Both the position numbers and the translations under genes were made by a program. Positions 5,794-6,782 of a stretch of DNA of 6,782 bases are shown in pieces. The notes beneath the pieces were generated by a model, which was not told the DNA's origin, searched no databases, and worked only from the letters and a program-made list of their open reading frames with translations. The DNA comes from CAVPGH01 sp046726955 (GTDB lineage: Bacteria > Acidobacteriota > Vicinamibacteria > Fen-336): contig JBKPBQ010000330.1 in NCBI GenBank assembly GCA_046726955.1, forward strand, positions 1 through 6,782. The letters run 5' to 3'. Numbering within the stretch: the first letter of the stretch is position 1; every line of letters begins with the position of its first letter.

Positions 5794-6782
5794 ATGCCCA
5801 CGATCATGGATCTACGCTCCACCCTGAACCTCCCCAAGACCGGTTTCCCCATGAAGGCGAACCTTCCGCAGGCGGAGCCGCAGCGGCTCGCGAAGTGGAA
5901 GGCGGAGGGGCACTACGCCCGGGTGCGCAAGGCGCGCGAGGGATGCCCGACGTTCGTGCTGCACGACGGGCCGCCGTACGCCAACGGCCACATCCACCTG
6001 GGCACGGCGCTCAACAAGATCCTGAAGGACGTGGTGGTGCGCAGCCGGTCGATGGCCGGCCACGACTCGCCGTACGTGCCGGGGTGGGACTGCCACGGCC
6101 TGCCCATCGAGCTGCAGGTGGACCGGAGCCTCGGCCCGAAGAAGAAGGAGATGTCGGCCGCCGCGTTCCGCCGGGCCTGCCGCGCCCACGCCGAGAAGTT
6201 CGTCAAGGTGCAGCGCGAGGAGTTCGAGCGGCTGGGCGTCGAAGGCGAGTGGGACGCCCCCTACCTCACGATGGCGCCTTCCTACCAGGCCACGATCGTC
6301 CGGCAGCTCGCGGGGTTCGTGGAGAAGAACCTCGTCTACAAGGCGAAGAAATCGGTCTACTGGTGCATCTCCGACCGCACGGCGCTCGCGGAGGCCGAGG
6401 TCGAGTACGACGAGAACCACGTCAGCCCCTCGATCGACGTCCGGTTCCCGCTCGCCGAAGGCGAGCGGGAGAAGCTGGAGGCCAGGTATCCTGGCTTGAA
6501 GGGCAAGAACCTCGCGGCCGTCATCTGGACGACGACGCCCTGGACGATGCCCGCGAACCTCGCCCTGGCCTTCCATCCCGAGGCCGACTACGGGCTCTAT
6601 CCGATCAGCGGGACGAATGACGTGGTGGTCGTGGCCAAGGCCCTCGCCGAGAGCGCAGCCAGGCGGTGGGGTGTTTCCCTCGAGCCGCCGCTCGGCGAAG
6701 CGAAGGGAGCGGCGTTCGAGGGCGTGAAGTTCCGCCATCCCTGGATCGACCGCGACTCGCCGGGTGTCCTCGGTGACTACGT
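5794..6782 (+). CDS. ileS: Isoleucyl-tRNA synthetase, N-terminal part (runs off right edge)
   Basis: Class Ia aminoacyl-tRNA synthetase that charges tRNA-Ile with isoleucine in the cytoplasm, using ATP. About 329 residues are visible of a protein normally near 900-1000. The start matches bacterial IleS well: LNLPKTGFPMKANLPQ at 11-26. The nucleotide-binding HIGH-type motif is HIHLG at 66-70, within DGPPYANGHIHLG (58-70). VPGWDCHGLPIE, the conserved 'GWDxHGLPIE' block, follows soon after. The CP1 editing domain begins near residue 200 and includes the threonine-rich WTTTPWT at 245-251, which contributes to hydrolysis of mischarged Val-tRNA. KMSKS and the C-terminal zinc region lie outside the window. 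The ATG at 5794 or the in-frame ATG at 5806 (MDLRSTLNLPKT) could be the start. Neither has a clear ribosome binding site, and alignment to relatives slightly favours 5806. All visible motifs are intact. Confidence 0.95.
   Translation, partial: MPTIMDLRSTLNLPKTGFPMKANLPQAEPQRLAKWKAEGHYARVRKAREGCPTFVLHDGPPYANGHIHLGTALNKILKDVVVRSRSMAGHDSPYVPGWDCHGLPIELQVDRSLGPKKKEMSAAAFRRACRAHAEKFVKVQREEFERLGVEGEWDAPYLTMAPSYQATIVRQLAGFVEKNLVYKAKKSVYWCISDRTALAEAEVEYDENHVSPSIDVRFPLAEGEREKLEARYPGLKGKNLAAVIWTTTPWTMPANLALAFHPEADYGLYPISGTNDVVVVAKALAESAARRWGVSLEPPLGEAKGAAFEGVKFRHPWIDRDSPGVLGDY
6446..6470 (+). repeat. Perfect 11-bp inverted repeat with 3-base loop inside ileS
   Basis: The arms at 6446-6456 and 6460-6470 are exact reverse complements around a GAA loop, so the mRNA can form an 11-bp, almost entirely G-C hairpin. 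It encodes part of the editing domain (FPLAEGERE) without disturbing the frame. No T-run follows, so it is not a typical intrinsic terminator. Confidence 0.6.

Noticed and set aside
5812..6738. Minus-strand open frame across ileS
   Set aside because: Antisense to an unmistakable isoleucyl-tRNA synthetase; no recognisable protein features.

Overview
This is a high-GC, densely packed bacterial window. Most reading frames on the opposite strand are open only because of base composition. The IleS sequence and a small Cys-rich lipoprotein suggest an Acidobacteriota- or Myxococcota-like genome, but this is a weak inference from protein style. I see no RNA genes, mobile elements, CRISPR array or origin, and no gene-free stretch over 300 bases.

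Left two thirds (4556 down to 1, minus strand): a tight five-gene operon. In transcription order it holds a Wzx/MATE-type flippase, a methyltransferase-like protein with an N-terminal zinc-ribbon remnant, a shortened second methyltransferase-like protein, a protein with B12-binding and radical-SAM-like regions, and an amidohydrolase cut by the left edge. Neighbouring genes overlap by 8 bases or lie 4 to 5 bases apart. This combination resembles a glycan or small-molecule assembly and export cluster.

The striking feature is that all four enzyme-like proteins keep their family framework but have lost the residues that define catalysis. The radical SAM protein has no CxxxCxxC cluster. Both methyltransferases lack a usable SAM-binding glycine loop, and one also lacks much of its Rossmann core. 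The amidohydrolase has HxV in place of the metal-binding HxH. All visible reading frames and junctions are intact, so this looks like a maintained 'pseudoenzyme cassette' or a set in early decay. The flippase shows no such damage.

Right third: a divergent orphan membrane protein with about seven transmembrane segments (4592-5431) starts only 35 bases from the flippase. It converges, with a 6-base gap, on a 66-residue Cys-rich lipoprotein (5638 down to 5438). After a 155-base divergent intergenic region with promoter-like elements for both directions, the essential isoleucyl-tRNA synthetase gene ileS begins at about 5794 and runs off the right edge. It is the only housekeeping gene in view.
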